58,399 bases of DNA, from assembly GCF_009674495.1 (NCBI RefSeq), contig NZ_WKJN01000035.1, forward strand, positions 1-58,399, given 5' to 3'. Each line of letters begins with the position of its first letter. The stretch's first letter is position 1. Made by a program: the position numbers and the translations under genes. Of the stretch, positions 34,396 through 43,204 are shown piece by piece. The notes beneath the pieces were generated by a model. It saw only the letters and a program-made list of their open reading frames with translations. It searched no databases and was not told where the DNA came from. The DNA is from Duganella alba (GTDB lineage: Bacteria > Pseudomonadota > Gammaproteobacteria > Burkholderiales > Burkholderiaceae_D).

Positions 34396-37332
34396 TTACT
34401 GGCAGGCTTCGCATTCCTCGAAACCGTCGTCGCCTGGACGCAGGTAGCAGGCTTCGCCGTCGGCTTCGGCCGTCACGGCTGCGGCCGCAACCGGAGCGAC
34501 CGGCGCCGGAGCGGCGGCCTTGGCGCTGGCCGACATGCCGCCGTCCACCGCCACCGCGTTCAGCGCGCCGGTCTTGGAGGTCGACTTCTCGGTATGGGTG
34601 GCCGAGGTGGTGCGCAGGTAGTAGGTGGTTTTCAGGCCACGCAGCCAGGCCAGCTTGTAGGTTTCGTCCAGTTTCTTGCCCGAAGCGCCAGCCATGTAGA
34701 TGTTCAGCGACTGCGCCTGGTCGATCCACTTCTGACGGCGGGAAGCCGCTTCCACCAGCCAGCTTGGCGACACTTCGAAGGCGGTGGCGTAGATGTCGCG
34801 CAGGTCGTTCGGGATGCGGTCGATCTTGGCCAGCGAGCCGTCGAAGTATTTCAGGTCGGCGATCATCACTTCATCCCACAGGTCGCGCGCCTTCAGGTCG
34901 CGCACCAGGTAGGAATTGATCTCGGTGAACTCGCCCGACAGGTTGGACTTCACGTACAGGTTCTGGAAGGTCGGTTCGATGCAAGCCGACACGCCGATGA
35001 TGTTCGAAATGGTCGCGGTCGGAGCGATCGCCACGCAGTTCGAGTTACGCATGCCGAACTTGGCGATGCGCTCGCGCACCGGGGTCCAGTCCATGGCCGA
35101 CGACAGATCCTGCTCCAGGTAGCCGCCGCGCTCTTCGGCCAGCAGCTTGATCGAGTCCTGTGGCAGGATGCCGCGGTCCCACAGCGAACCCTTGTACGAC
35201 GCGTAGTGGCCACGCTCTTCGGCCAGCTCGGTCGACGCCAGGTAGGCGTAGTAGCAGACGGCTTCCATCGAGGTGTCGGCGAACTGCACCGATTCCATCG
35301 ACGAGAACGGCACGCGCATCATGTGCAGACAGTCCTGGAAGCCCATCACGCCCAGGCCGACCGGACGGTGGCGCATATTGGCGTTGCGTGCTTTTTCGAC
35401 GGCGTAGTAGTTGATATCGATGACGTTGTCGAGCATGCGCATGGCGGTGCGGATGGTTTTCTGCAGCTTGACGTGGTCCAGCTTGCCTTCTTTCATGTGC
35501 GCCGGCAGGTTGACCGAGCCCAGATTGCAGACGGCGATCTCGTCCGGACCGGTGTTCAGCGTGATCTCGGTGCACAGGTTCGAGCTGTGGACCATGCCCA
35601 CGTGCTGCTGCGGCGAACGGATGTTGCATGGGTCTTTGAACGTGATCCATGGGTGGCCGGTTTCGAACAGCATCGACAGCATCTTGCGCCACAGGTCCAG
35701 CGCCTGGATTTTCTTGAACACGCGGATTTCGCCGGCGGCGGCCTTGGCTTCGTAGCCCAGGTAGGCTTTTTCGAAGGCCTTGCCGACCAGGTCGTGCAGG
35801 TCCGGGGTGTCGGATGGCGAGAACAGGGTCCACTCGCCTTTTTCCATCACGCGCTTCATGAACATGTCCGGAATCCAGTTGGCGGTGTTCATGTCGTGGG
35901 TGCGGCGGCGGTCATCGCCGGTGTTTTTACGCAGGTCCAGGAACTCTTCGATGTCCATGTGCCAGGTTTCCAGGTAGGCGCACACCGCGCCCTTGCGCTT
36001 GCCGCCCTGGTTGACCGCCACGGCGGTGTCGTTGACCACTTTCAGGAACGGCACCACGCCTTGCGATTTGCCGTTGGTGCCCTTGATGTGGGCGCCCAGT
36101 GCGCGCACCGGCGTCCAGTCGTTGCCCAGGCCGCCGGCGAACTTGGCCAGCAGGGCGTTTTCCTTGATGGCGTCGTAGATGCCTTCCAGGTCGTCCGACA
36201 CGGTGGTCAGGTAGCACGACGACAGCTGCGAACGCAGGGTGCCCGAGTTGAACAGGGTCGGCGTCGACGACATGAAGTCGAAGGTCGACAGCAGGTTGTA
36301 GAACTCGATGGCGCGCGCTTCGCGGTCGGTTTCGTTCAGGGCCAGGCCCATGGCGACGCGCATGTAGAACGCCTGCGGCATTTCGATGCGGGTGTCGCGG
36401 ATGTGCAGGAAGTAGCGGTCGTACAGGGTCTGCAGGCCGATGTAGCCGAATTGCAGGTCGCGGTCGGCCACCAGGGCTTTCGACAGGCGCGCCAGGTCGA
36501 ACTCGGCCAGCTTGGCGTCCAGCAGTTCGGCGGCGATACCCTTGGCGATGTATTGCGGGAAGTAGCTCACGTATTCGGCGGCGGCGGCGCCCTGCGCGAC
36601 TTCCTTGCCGAACACTTCCTTGCGGATGGTGTGCAGCAGGATGCGGGCGGTCACTTGCGAGTAGGCCGGATCTTTTTCCATCAGCGCGCGGGCGGCCAGG
36701 ATGGCGGATTTGTGCAGCTCTTCGACCGGCACGCCGTCGTACAGGTTTTTCAGGGTTTCCGCGACGATGGCGTCGGCGTCCACGTGTTTTTCCAGGCCGA
36801 TGCAGGCAGCGTTGATCAGGCTGGTGACGCGGCTCAGTTCCAGCGGCTTGCGCTCGCCGTTTTCCAGCACGTGGATCTGCGGCGCGCTGATGGCGGCGGC
36901 CGAACCCTGGGCTTCCTTGGCGGCGCGGCGCTCTTCCATGTGCTTGGCGCGGTACAGCACGTAGGCGCGGGCGACGTCATGTTCGCCCGAACGCATCAGC
37001 GCCAGTTCCACCTGGTCCTGCACGTCTTCGATGTGGAAGGTGCCGCCCGATGGCTGGCGGCGCACCAGCGCCGACACCACGCTGGCGGTCAGTTGTTCTA
37101 CCAATTCACGCACGCGCGCCGAAGCGGCGCCCTGGCCGCCATTGACGGCCAAAAAGGCCTTGGTGACGGCGATGGCGATTTTCGACGGTTCAAACGCGAC
37201 GACCGCGCCGTTACGGCGGATGATGCGGTAGTCACCGAGGGCGCTGGCGGCCACGGCTGGGCTGCTGGCGGTGCTCGCAGCGGCCGCTGGTACCAGCGCT
37301 GGATTGATGGTGATGTCTTGAGTAGATTGCAT
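34396..37332 (-). CDS. nrdA: Ribonucleoside-diphosphate reductase, alpha subunit with two ATP-cones
   Basis: A 978-residue catalytic subunit. Two ATP-cone domains are visible at the N-terminus: about residues 34-130 (YRIIRRNGAVVAFEPSKI) and about 150-250 (IHVLENGERKPLELSRVTSL). The catalytic barrel follows, with SCYL (active-site Cys), NLCTEITLNT and the radical-transfer tyrosines in LKTTYYLRTTS. The C-terminal pair of cysteines that reduce the active site is in FEECEACQ. The start at 37332 follows GGGGAGC. NrdR boxes lie 117-162 bases upstream. Allosteric control by the cones is family knowledge. Confidence 0.97.
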   Translation of the reverse strand: MQSTQDITINPALVPAAAASTASSPAVAASALGDYRIIRRNGAVVAFEPSKIAIAVTKAFLAVNGGQGAASARVRELVEQLTASVVSALVRRQPSGGTFHIEDVQDQVELALMRSGEHDVARAYVLYRAKHMEERRAAKEAQGSAAAISAPQIHVLENGERKPLELSRVTSLINAACIGLEKHVDADAIVAETLKNLYDGVPVEELHKSAILAARALMEKDPAYSQVTARILLHTIRKEVFGKEVAQGAAAAEYVSYFPQYIAKGIAAELLDAKLAEFDLARLSKALVADRDLQFGYIGLQTLYDRYFLHIRDTRIEMPQAFYMRVAMGLALNETDREARAIEFYNLLSTFDFMSSTPTLFNSGTLRSQLSSCYLTTVSDDLEGIYDAIKENALLAKFAGGLGNDWTPVRALGAHIKGTNGKSQGVVPFLKVVNDTAVAVNQGGKRKGAVCAYLETWHMDIEEFLDLRKNTGDDRRRTHDMNTANWIPDMFMKRVMEKGEWTLFSPSDTPDLHDLVGKAFEKAYLGYEAKAAAGEIRVFKKIQALDLWRKMLSMLFETGHPWITFKDPCNIRSPQQHVGMVHSSNLCTEITLNTGPDEIAVCNLGSVNLPAHMKEGKLDHVKLQKTIRTAMRMLDNVIDINYYAVEKARNANMRHRPVGLGVMGFQDCLHMMRVPFSSMESVQFADTSMEAVCYYAYLASTELAEERGHYASYKGSLWDRGILPQDSIKLLAEERGGYLEQDLSSAMDWTPVRERIAKFGMRNSNCVAIAPTATISNIIGVSACIEPTFQNLYVKSNLSGEFTEINSYLVRDLKARDLWDEVMIADLKYFDGSLAKIDRIPNDLRDIYATAFEVSPSWLVEAASRRQKWIDQAQSLNIYMAGASGKKLDETYKLAWLRGLKTTYYLRTTSATHTEKSTSKTGALNAVAVDGGMSASAKAAAPAPVAPVAAAAVTAEADGEACYLRPGDDGFEECEACQ

Positions 37333-37448
37333 TTAAGCTCCCCGATAACAACGTGCAGTCAGTGCTGCGCCGCGTATGTAGTGTAAAAAAACCGTGTTGG
37401 ACTGACCTGGCGTACTTGCCATTCGCTCAAGATTCAGTGTCATGAGAA

Positions 37449-37495
37449 CCACTAGATCTAGTGATAGGCCAGAACCTATCCACTGATTGTAGTGG
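37449..37495 (-). promoter_or_regulatory. Tandem NrdR boxes upstream of nrdA
   Basis: Two palindromic sites lie in the nrdA upstream region: CACTAGATCTAGTG (37450-37463, perfect) and CACTGATTGTAGTG (37481-37494, imperfect). Their centres are 31 bp apart, three helical turns, as is usual for NrdR box pairs. Sequence and spacing both fit the NrdR consensus. NrdR would repress nrdAB when dATP is high. Confidence 0.85.
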
Positions 37496-37554
37496 TCACA
37501 CCGTAGCACGGCAAGTGAGAAATTTTGATGATTCCAGCAATTTTGCTCTTGACT

Positions 37555-38151
37555 TTAAGGAAGCCCTACAGGGAAGCCAAGTTCAGCGCTAGCAGCTACT
37601 AACATTGCCTGTTTCTTAAGCAGATTTTGATAACATTCCCAATCAAATAACGGTCCCGGATCGGTTTTTCGACCCGGTGCGATGTGCTCATGGCCTTGCA
37701 CATCCGTCAACGGATAGTGCTGCTGGAGCGCGATCGTCAGCGCCGCCAGCGCCGTGTATTGCGCCGCTTCGAAGGCCACGAAATCGCTGCCTTCCAGCTC
37801 GATACCGATTGAAAAGTCATTGCATTTATCCCGCCCGCGAAAGCTGGACAGGCCGGCATGCCAGGCCCGCGCGTTGGCGGAAACGTACTGGATGATGCGG
37901 CCGTCGCGGCGGATGAAAAAGTGGCTGGAGACCTTCAATCCGCGCAGGTCGGCGAACGAGGGGTCAGCATTATAGTCGATCCGGCCGGTGAACAGGTCCG
38001 ACACGTGCGGCCCGCCGAAACTGCCGGCCGGCAGCGAGACGTTGTGGATCACCAGCAGCGTGATGTCGTCCGGCGTCGGGCCCGGGCGCGCGTCGCAATA
38101 CGGACTGTCGTAGCGCCGCGCCTGCGGCAGCCAGCCATCGAAACCGCTCAC
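37555..38151 (-). CDS. ampD: 1,6-anhydro-N-acetylmuramyl-L-alanine amidase AmpD
   Basis: A 198-residue cytoplasmic zinc amidase that cleaves anhydro-muropeptides during peptidoglycan recycling. GTG 38151 (VSGFDGWLPQARRYDSPY) overlaps the pilR stop as GTGA; no in-frame ATG is close. Zinc ligands are His in LLVIHNVSLP, a His in the late GHEHIAPGRKTDPG motif, and the Asp there. FDWECYQNLL near the end is typical. The N-terminal frame continuing to 38700 is antisense noise over pilR. Confidence 0.95.
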   Translation of the reverse strand: MSGFDGWLPQARRYDSPYCDARPGPTPDDITLLVIHNVSLPAGSFGGPHVSDLFTGRIDYNADPSFADLRGLKVSSHFFIRRDGRIIQYVSANARAWHAGLSSFRGRDKCNDFSIGIELEGSDFVAFEAAQYTALAALTIALQQHYPLTDVQGHEHIAPGRKTDPGPLFDWECYQNLLKKQAMLVAASAELGFPVGLP

Positions 38152-39569
38152 GCTTCCGGCTCCTGGATATTCAGCTTTTGCATCTGGTAGCGCAGCTGGC
38201 GGAAGCTGATGCCCAGCAGCTGCGCGGCCTGGGTGCGGTTGAACTGCGTCTGCGCCAGCGCGCGCAGGATGATGTCGCGTTCGATCTGGTTCAGGTAGTC
38301 GGGCAGGCTGGAGGGCAGCGTGTCCGGCTGCGGCGGCATGGCCGCAGCCGCCGCTGCCACGGCGGCCGGCTCCGCGAGCGGCAGCGGCGCCGCCTCCGCC
38401 ATGCGCGCCCCCTTCAGCGACAGGTCGTCGACCTGGATCACGCCGTCGTCGGCAAAGGCCAGCGCGCGCTCCAGGATGTTTTCCAGCTCGCGCACATTGC
38501 CGGGGAAGGAATAGCCGCGCAACGCTTCCAGCACGCCGGGGCCGAGCACCACCTTGTGCTCGAAAGTGCCCAGCCGTTCCAAAATGGCGCCGGTCAGCAC
38601 CGGCAGGTCGTCGAGCCGTTCGCGCAGCGGCGGCAGGCCCAGCTCGATCACGTTCAAACGGTAGAACAGATCCTGGCGGAAGCTGCCCTGCTCCACGCAT
38701 TGCGCCAGGTTCTTGTGGGTCGCACTAATAATACGCACGTCGACCGGTTCCTCGGCGGTGGCGCCGATCTTGCGCACGCGCCGCTCCTGGATCGCGCGCA
38801 GCAGCTTGACCTGCATCGCCAGCGGCAGGTCGGCCACCTCGTCGAGCATCAGCGTGCCGCCGTTGGCGGCCTGGAAGAAGCCGTCGCGCTCGTCGGCAGC
38901 GCCGGTGAAGGCGCCCTTGCGGTAGCCGAAGAACTCCGCCTCCATCAGCGCCTCGGGAATCGCGCCGCAGTTGACGGCGATGAAGGGCTGCGCAGCGCGC
39001 GAGCTTTGCGCGTGGATCTCGCGCGCCGCCAGTTCCTTGCCGCTGCCCGATTCGCCGTGGATGGCGATCGGCGCCATCGAGCGCGCCAGCCGCGCGATCT
39101 GCGCGCGCAGCGCCTGGATCACGGCCGATTCGCCGCGCAGCCGGCTGGCCGTCGGCGTGGCGGCCGGCGCCTGTCCCGCCGCCGGCGCCGCGTTCAGGCG
39201 CAGGGCCGACTGCACCATCAGCCGCAGCTGGTCCAGCGCCACCGGCTTGGAGATGTAGTCGAAGGCGCCGGCTTTCAGCGCGATCACCGCGTTGTCGGCG
39301 CTGCCGAAAGCGGTGACCACCGCCACCGGCGTGTTCTTGTAGGCGGCCGTGACCTCGCGCACCAGTTCCAGCCCGAGGCCGTCCGGCAGGCGCATATCGG
39401 TCAGCACCAGCTGGTATTCGCGCTCCGCCGTGGCCAGCAGCGCGCGCGCCTCGCCCAGCGTGGCGGCGCTGTCGACATCCAGCCCCATTTTCAGCAGAGT
39501 CAGTTCCAGCAGTTCGCGCAGGTCGGCTTCGTCGTCGACAACCAGGACCCGGGGGGAACGAGCATTCAT
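38148..39569 (-). CDS. pilR: PilR, sigma-54-dependent response regulator
   Basis: A 473-residue NtrC-family regulator, activator of pilin expression. Receiver (about 1-120): DD at 12-13 and phospho-Asp58 (LVLTDMRLPDGLG). AAA+ domain (about 145-375): IHGESGSGKELAAREIH, the sigma-54 contact loop GAFTGA, and LMLDEVADLPL. A low-complexity linker precedes a Fis-type HTH (RTQAAQLLGISFRQLRYQMQ). ATG 39569 overlaps the pilS stop (TGATG); a TTG one codon earlier is also possible. Confidence 0.94.
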   Translation of the reverse strand: MNARSPRVLVVDDEADLRELLELTLLKMGLDVDSAATLGEARALLATAEREYQLVLTDMRLPDGLGLELVREVTAAYKNTPVAVVTAFGSADNAVIALKAGAFDYISKPVALDQLRLMVQSALRLNAAPAAGQAPAATPTASRLRGESAVIQALRAQIARLARSMAPIAIHGESGSGKELAAREIHAQSSRAAQPFIAVNCGAIPEALMEAEFFGYRKGAFTGAADERDGFFQAANGGTLMLDEVADLPLAMQVKLLRAIQERRVRKIGATAEEPVDVRIISATHKNLAQCVEQGSFRQDLFYRLNVIELGLPPLRERLDDLPVLTGAILERLGTFEHKVVLGPGVLEALRGYSFPGNVRELENILERALAFADDGVIQVDDLSLKGARMAEAAPLPLAEPAAVAAAAAAMPPQPDTLPSSLPDYLNQIERDIILRALAQTQFNRTQAAQLLGISFRQLRYQMQKLNIQEPEA

Positions 39570-41272
39570 CAAACAGCCTTTCCTTGCTTCTGCCCAGGCC
39601 AGGCGAAAGTAATTACAAACCGCCCGCTCAGGGACGGGCTGCCATCGGCGTTGTCCTTGTTATCGAAACGATACTCATAGTCCAGCCGCGCTTCGTTATT
39701 CAAGCACAGTTCGCGCGCCAAGTACAATCCCAGCCCGGTGCCCTTGCTGGACGTGGTGTAGAACGGCTCGAACAGATGCGCCCGCACTTCCGGCGAAATG
39801 CCGGGGCCATCGTCCTGCACGTGCAGTTCCAGCCGCTGCGCCGTGTCGCTCACCACGTTGATGCGGATCGACTCCGGCCCGCCGCTGGCGTAGCGCACCG
39901 CGTTGTTGAGCAGGTTGAGCACCACCTCGCGCAGGTGCAGCGCGTCGAAGCGCACCTGCACGCCGGGCGCCGCCGCCAGGCCGAGGATGTCCGGCGCCAG
40001 GCCGTGGGTCTCGATGAATTCCGCGCGCAGCTCGGCCAAAAAGACGTCCAGCGCCAGCGGCTCGCTGTGCGGCTGCACCTTGCGCGACAGTTGCAGGATG
40101 TCCTCCACCATGCGGTTCACCCGCGCCACGTTGTCGCCGACGATCTTCAGCAGCCGCTGCTGCACCGGGTCGGTCAGGTCCTCGCCCAGCAGCGAGGTGG
40201 CGTGGCCGATGGCCGACAGCGGATTGCGCACCTCGTGCGCGATGCTGGCGGTGAGCCGCCCCATCGACGCCAGCTTCAGTTGCTGCGCCTGGTTTTCGAT
40301 GCCAGTCACGTCCTGCAGGAAGATCACGCTGCGTTCGGCGCCCTGGCCCAGCCCCGCCATGTCGGCGGCGGCGAAGCGCACTTTCAGGTGCGCGGCCAGG
40401 TCGCGGCGCGCGCTCCAGGCGGCGCTCATGCCTTCCAGCGCGGCGTCGTTGAACGGCTTGATGGTCAGGAAGGCGGTGGAACGGGTGGCGTCGGCGCGCC
40501 AGGCTTCGTAGGCTTGCGTCAGCGGCGACAGCGAGGCCGCCGCCGACAGCTTGAAGCGCACCTCGGCGCCGACCAATCCCAGCATCTGCTGCGCCGCCGG
40601 ATTGCCGGCGAACACCTGGCCATCGGCGTCGACCACCAGGATGCCGTCGCCGATATTCGCCATCACCAGCCGGTTGACCGCCTGCTGCACATTGATCTCG
40701 ACGCCGCGCTGGCTGGCCAGTTCCTCCTGCCCGATCAGCCGCGCCGCCATGCGGTTCACCACCAGCACCGCGGCCAGGAAGGCGGCGCCGTACAGGCCGG
40801 CCTGCATGACGTCGCGGTCGTTCTCGCTGAGAAAGACCTGCCAGGTGCTGTCGCCGAGCAGGAACAGCGTCACCAGCGAGGCGCAGAACAGCGCCATCGT
40901 CAGCGGCGCCAGGATGGCCAGGCCGGCCAGCGGGAACAGGTAGAGGATCGCCAGCCCGCTGCGCATGCCGCCGCTGGCCAGGTACAGCATGGAGATGATG
41001 GCCAGGTCGCAGGCGATCTGCGACAGCAGTTGCAGCAGGAAGCGGCGCTGCCAGTACACCGCCGACAGCGCGAAGCCGATCGACAGTCCCAGGTACACCA
41101 GGCAGATTTGCAGGTACAGCGACTGGCTGGCGGCCTGCGCGCTGCGGCTGTCGAAGCTCAGGTAAACCAGCAGCACCAGCGCGATGATCACGCGGCTGGC
41201 GTTCAGCGTCTGCAGCGAGCGCCAGAAGGTGGCGCGCGATTCAGCCGTCAGCGCATGCAGGCGCGCCATCAT
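39569..41272 (-). CDS. pilS: PilS, membrane sensor histidine kinase
   Basis: A 567-residue kinase with about six membrane helices in the first 190 residues, a PAS-like region (about 200-310), and a kinase core: H-box LTASIAHEVRNPLSAIGHAT, N-box LREVVLNLLNNAVRYA, G-boxes DDGPGISPE and GTGLGLYLA. It would phosphorylate PilR. By family PilS senses membrane pilin levels. Two ATG codons in tandem start the frame; the first is given. Confidence 0.93.
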   Translation of the reverse strand: MMARLHALTAESRATFWRSLQTLNASRVIIALVLLVYLSFDSRSAQAASQSLYLQICLVYLGLSIGFALSAVYWQRRFLLQLLSQIACDLAIISMLYLASGGMRSGLAILYLFPLAGLAILAPLTMALFCASLVTLFLLGDSTWQVFLSENDRDVMQAGLYGAAFLAAVLVVNRMAARLIGQEELASQRGVEINVQQAVNRLVMANIGDGILVVDADGQVFAGNPAAQQMLGLVGAEVRFKLSAAASLSPLTQAYEAWRADATRSTAFLTIKPFNDAALEGMSAAWSARRDLAAHLKVRFAAADMAGLGQGAERSVIFLQDVTGIENQAQQLKLASMGRLTASIAHEVRNPLSAIGHATSLLGEDLTDPVQQRLLKIVGDNVARVNRMVEDILQLSRKVQPHSEPLALDVFLAELRAEFIETHGLAPDILGLAAAPGVQVRFDALHLREVVLNLLNNAVRYASGGPESIRINVVSDTAQRLELHVQDDGPGISPEVRAHLFEPFYTTSSKGTGLGLYLARELCLNNEARLDYEYRFDNKDNADGSPSLSGRFVITFAWPGQKQGKAV

Positions 41273-41287
41273 GACGCGCTTTCGGGA

Positions 41288-41584
41288 TCAGGCCGACGGC
41301 AGGGCGGCATGGCCGGCGCTGCAATAGTCACGGCCGTTGGCCTGCACCGTTTCCGAGGCAGGATAGAACACGCCGCAATGCGCGCATTGCAGCATCACTT
41401 CGGCGTCGTTGGCGGCCTGGGCGGCGGCGCGCGCCTTGTAGGTGGGCGCCGGTTGCGGCTGCGCCGGCGGCTGCTGCGGCTGGCGGAACTGCTGCTGGTG
41501 GCGCTTTTGCGCCGCGCGGATCTTGGAGCGGACCGCGAAGATCACCAGGAAAACCAGTCCCAGCCAGAAAATAATACGGCTCAT
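41288..41584 (-). CDS. PP0621-family small zinc-ribbon-like membrane protein
   Basis: A 98-residue protein. The start is ATG 41584 (MSRIIFWLGLVFLVIFAVRS), overlapping the ccsA-like stop as ATGA. One membrane helix at about residues 3-20, a Gln/Pro-rich linker, and a C-terminal two-plus-one cysteine cluster (MLQCAHCGVFYPASE and DYCSAGHAA) that may bind zinc. Family function is unknown. It lies between the cytochrome assembly gene and pilS, its usual place in this group. Confidence 0.8.
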   Translation of the reverse strand: MSRIIFWLGLVFLVIFAVRSKIRAAQKRHQQQFRQPQQPPAQPQPAPTYKARAAAQAANDAEVMLQCAHCGVFYPASETVQANGRDYCSAGHAALPSA

Positions 41585-42384
41585 GCCCAACCCTTATGCA
41601 AAACCACTTCAAACACAAACCGGCTGCCGACATACGCCAGCAGCAAGGTCGCAAAACCGGCCAGCGTGAAGCTCAGCGCGGTCTTGCCGCGCCAGCCGCG
41701 GAAACGGCGGCCGGCCAGCAGCGCCGCGAACAGCACCCAGGACAGCAGCGTGAACGCCGATTTATGGTCCCATTTCAGCGCCTGGCCGAACAGCTGTTCC
41801 GAGAACACGATGCCCGACAACACGGTCAGGCTCAGCAAGGTGAAGCCGAAGCCTATCATGCGGAACAGCAGTTTTTCCATGGTCAGCAGCGCCGGCAGCT
41901 GGTCCAGCGCGCCGGACAGGAAGGATTTGGTGTCGCGCCGCGCATGCAGGCGCGACTCCTGCAGCGCCATCAGCACGGCGTGGAAGGCGGCGATGGTCAG
42001 CGTGCTGTAGGCCATGGTGGCGATGGCGATGTGCCAGCCGAACAGCGGCGACTTGCCTTCCAGCGGCACCAGATTGCCGGGGAAAATCACCTGCAGCAGC
42101 GCGGCCACGGCGGCGCTGGGCATCACCAGGCGGCGCATGCCGTCCAGGCTGAAGTTGCGGTTTTCCAGCCAGTAGGCCGCCACCGACACCCACAGCGCCG
42201 ACGACAGCATGGCGGCGAAGCCGAAGCGCAGTTCGCCGCCGCCGGCAATGTCGGCCCACAGGCCGACGCCATGCAACAGCCAGGCCGCCAGCGTGACGGC
42301 CGAAATCAGGCCGCCACGGCGCGATGGCAGGGCGGCGCACAGGATGTACAGCGCGATGGCTGCGATAAAGGAATAGATCTGCAT
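41581..42384 (-). CDS. CcsA/YpjD-type cytochrome c assembly membrane protein
   Basis: A 267-residue integral membrane protein with about eight helices. Family signs are PLFGWHIAIATMAYSTLTIA with a His for haem contact, and WDHKSAFTLLSWVLFAALL near the C-terminus. The YpjD group is short relative to full CcsA and usually lies beside ffh; here 4.9 kb of other genes separate them. Role in haem handling is by family; WWD motif is not evident. Confidence 0.85.
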   Translation of the reverse strand: MQIYSFIAAIALYILCAALPSRRGGLISAVTLAAWLLHGVGLWADIAGGGELRFGFAAMLSSALWVSVAAYWLENRNFSLDGMRRLVMPSAAVAALLQVIFPGNLVPLEGKSPLFGWHIAIATMAYSTLTIAAFHAVLMALQESRLHARRDTKSFLSGALDQLPALLTMEKLLFRMIGFGFTLLSLTVLSGIVFSEQLFGQALKWDHKSAFTLLSWVLFAALLAGRRFRGWRGKTALSFTLAGFATLLLAYVGSRFVFEVVLHKGWA

Positions 42385-42406
42385 TCCCGCAGTTTACACC
42401 ATCGCC

Positions 42407-43204
42407 TCAGTCCACGGCTGCCATGCGCAGCTCGTCGTGGTGGTGGCGTTGTTGTTCTTCCATCACCAGCTGGCCCAGCTCGCGTTTCAGCGCATTGAAT
42501 TCGGCGGCGGCCGGGTCGCGCAGGCGCGGCAACTCGACCAGCATGTCGCGCTTGACGGTGCCGGGCCGGTACGTCATCACCACGATGCGGTCGGCCAGGT
42601 AGATCGCCTCCTCGATCGAATGGGTGACGAAGATGATGGTCTTTTTCAGCTCGGCCCAGATGCGCAGCAGCTCGTCCTGCAGGTTGCGCCGGGTCAGCGC
42701 GTCGAGCGCGCCGAACGGCTCGTCCATCAGCATGATCGGCGAGTCGAGCGCCAGCACGCGGGCGATCGCCACCCGCTGGCGCATGCCGCCCGACAGGTCT
42801 TTCGGGTAGCGGCTGCGGAAGTCCTGCAGCGACAGCATGGTGAGCAGCTGGTCGACGGTGGCGGCGATCTGCGCCTTGGGCTGGCCCTTGATCTGCAGGC
42901 CGAAGGCGATGTTGTCGGCCACCGTCATCCATGGGAACAGCGCGTATTCCTGGAACACCATGCCGCGCTCCGGACCCGGCGCCGTGACCAGCCTGCCGTC
43001 GGCGCTGATGCTGCCGGACGATGGCGGCGCAAAGCCGGCCACCGCGTTCAGCAGCGTCGACTTGCCGCAGCCGGAAGGCCCGAGCAGGCAGACGAACTGG
43101 CCCTGCGGGATCTCCAGGTTGATATCCTTGAGCGCCACCACTTCGCGCTCGGCGGTCTGGAACACCTTGTTCACCTGCGAGATGACGATATGGGAGGCGC
43201 TCAT
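42407..43204 (-). CDS. ABC transporter ATPase (SsuB/TauB type)
   Basis: A 265-residue ATPase: Walker A LLGPSGCGKSTLLNAVAGF, signature LSGGMRQRVAIARVLAL, Walker B IMLMDEPFGALDALT and switch His in FVTHSIEEAIYLADR. It overlaps the permease stop by one base (TAATG). Together with the two upstream genes it forms a complete importer of the nitrate/sulfonate/taurine class. Exact substrate is not deducible. Confidence 0.92.
   Translation of the reverse strand: MSASHIVISQVNKVFQTAEREVVALKDINLEIPQGQFVCLLGPSGCGKSTLLNAVAGFAPPSSGSISADGRLVTAPGPERGMVFQEYALFPWMTVADNIAFGLQIKGQPKAQIAATVDQLLTMLSLQDFRSRYPKDLSGGMRQRVAIARVLALDSPIMLMDEPFGALDALTRRNLQDELLRIWAELKKTIIFVTHSIEEAIYLADRIVVMTYRPGTVKRDMLVELPRLRDPAAAEFNALKRELGQLVMEEQQRHHHDELRMAAVD

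Noticed and set aside
37956..37968. A GGGGTCAG octamer inside ampD
   Set aside because: No partner arm near it, so it is a chance match and not a fourth palindrome copy.
37555..38700. ampD frame extended upstream to 38700
   Set aside because: The extra region overlaps pilR in another frame and is Arg/Ala/Gly-rich noise; the AmpD fold starts at the GTG at 38151.
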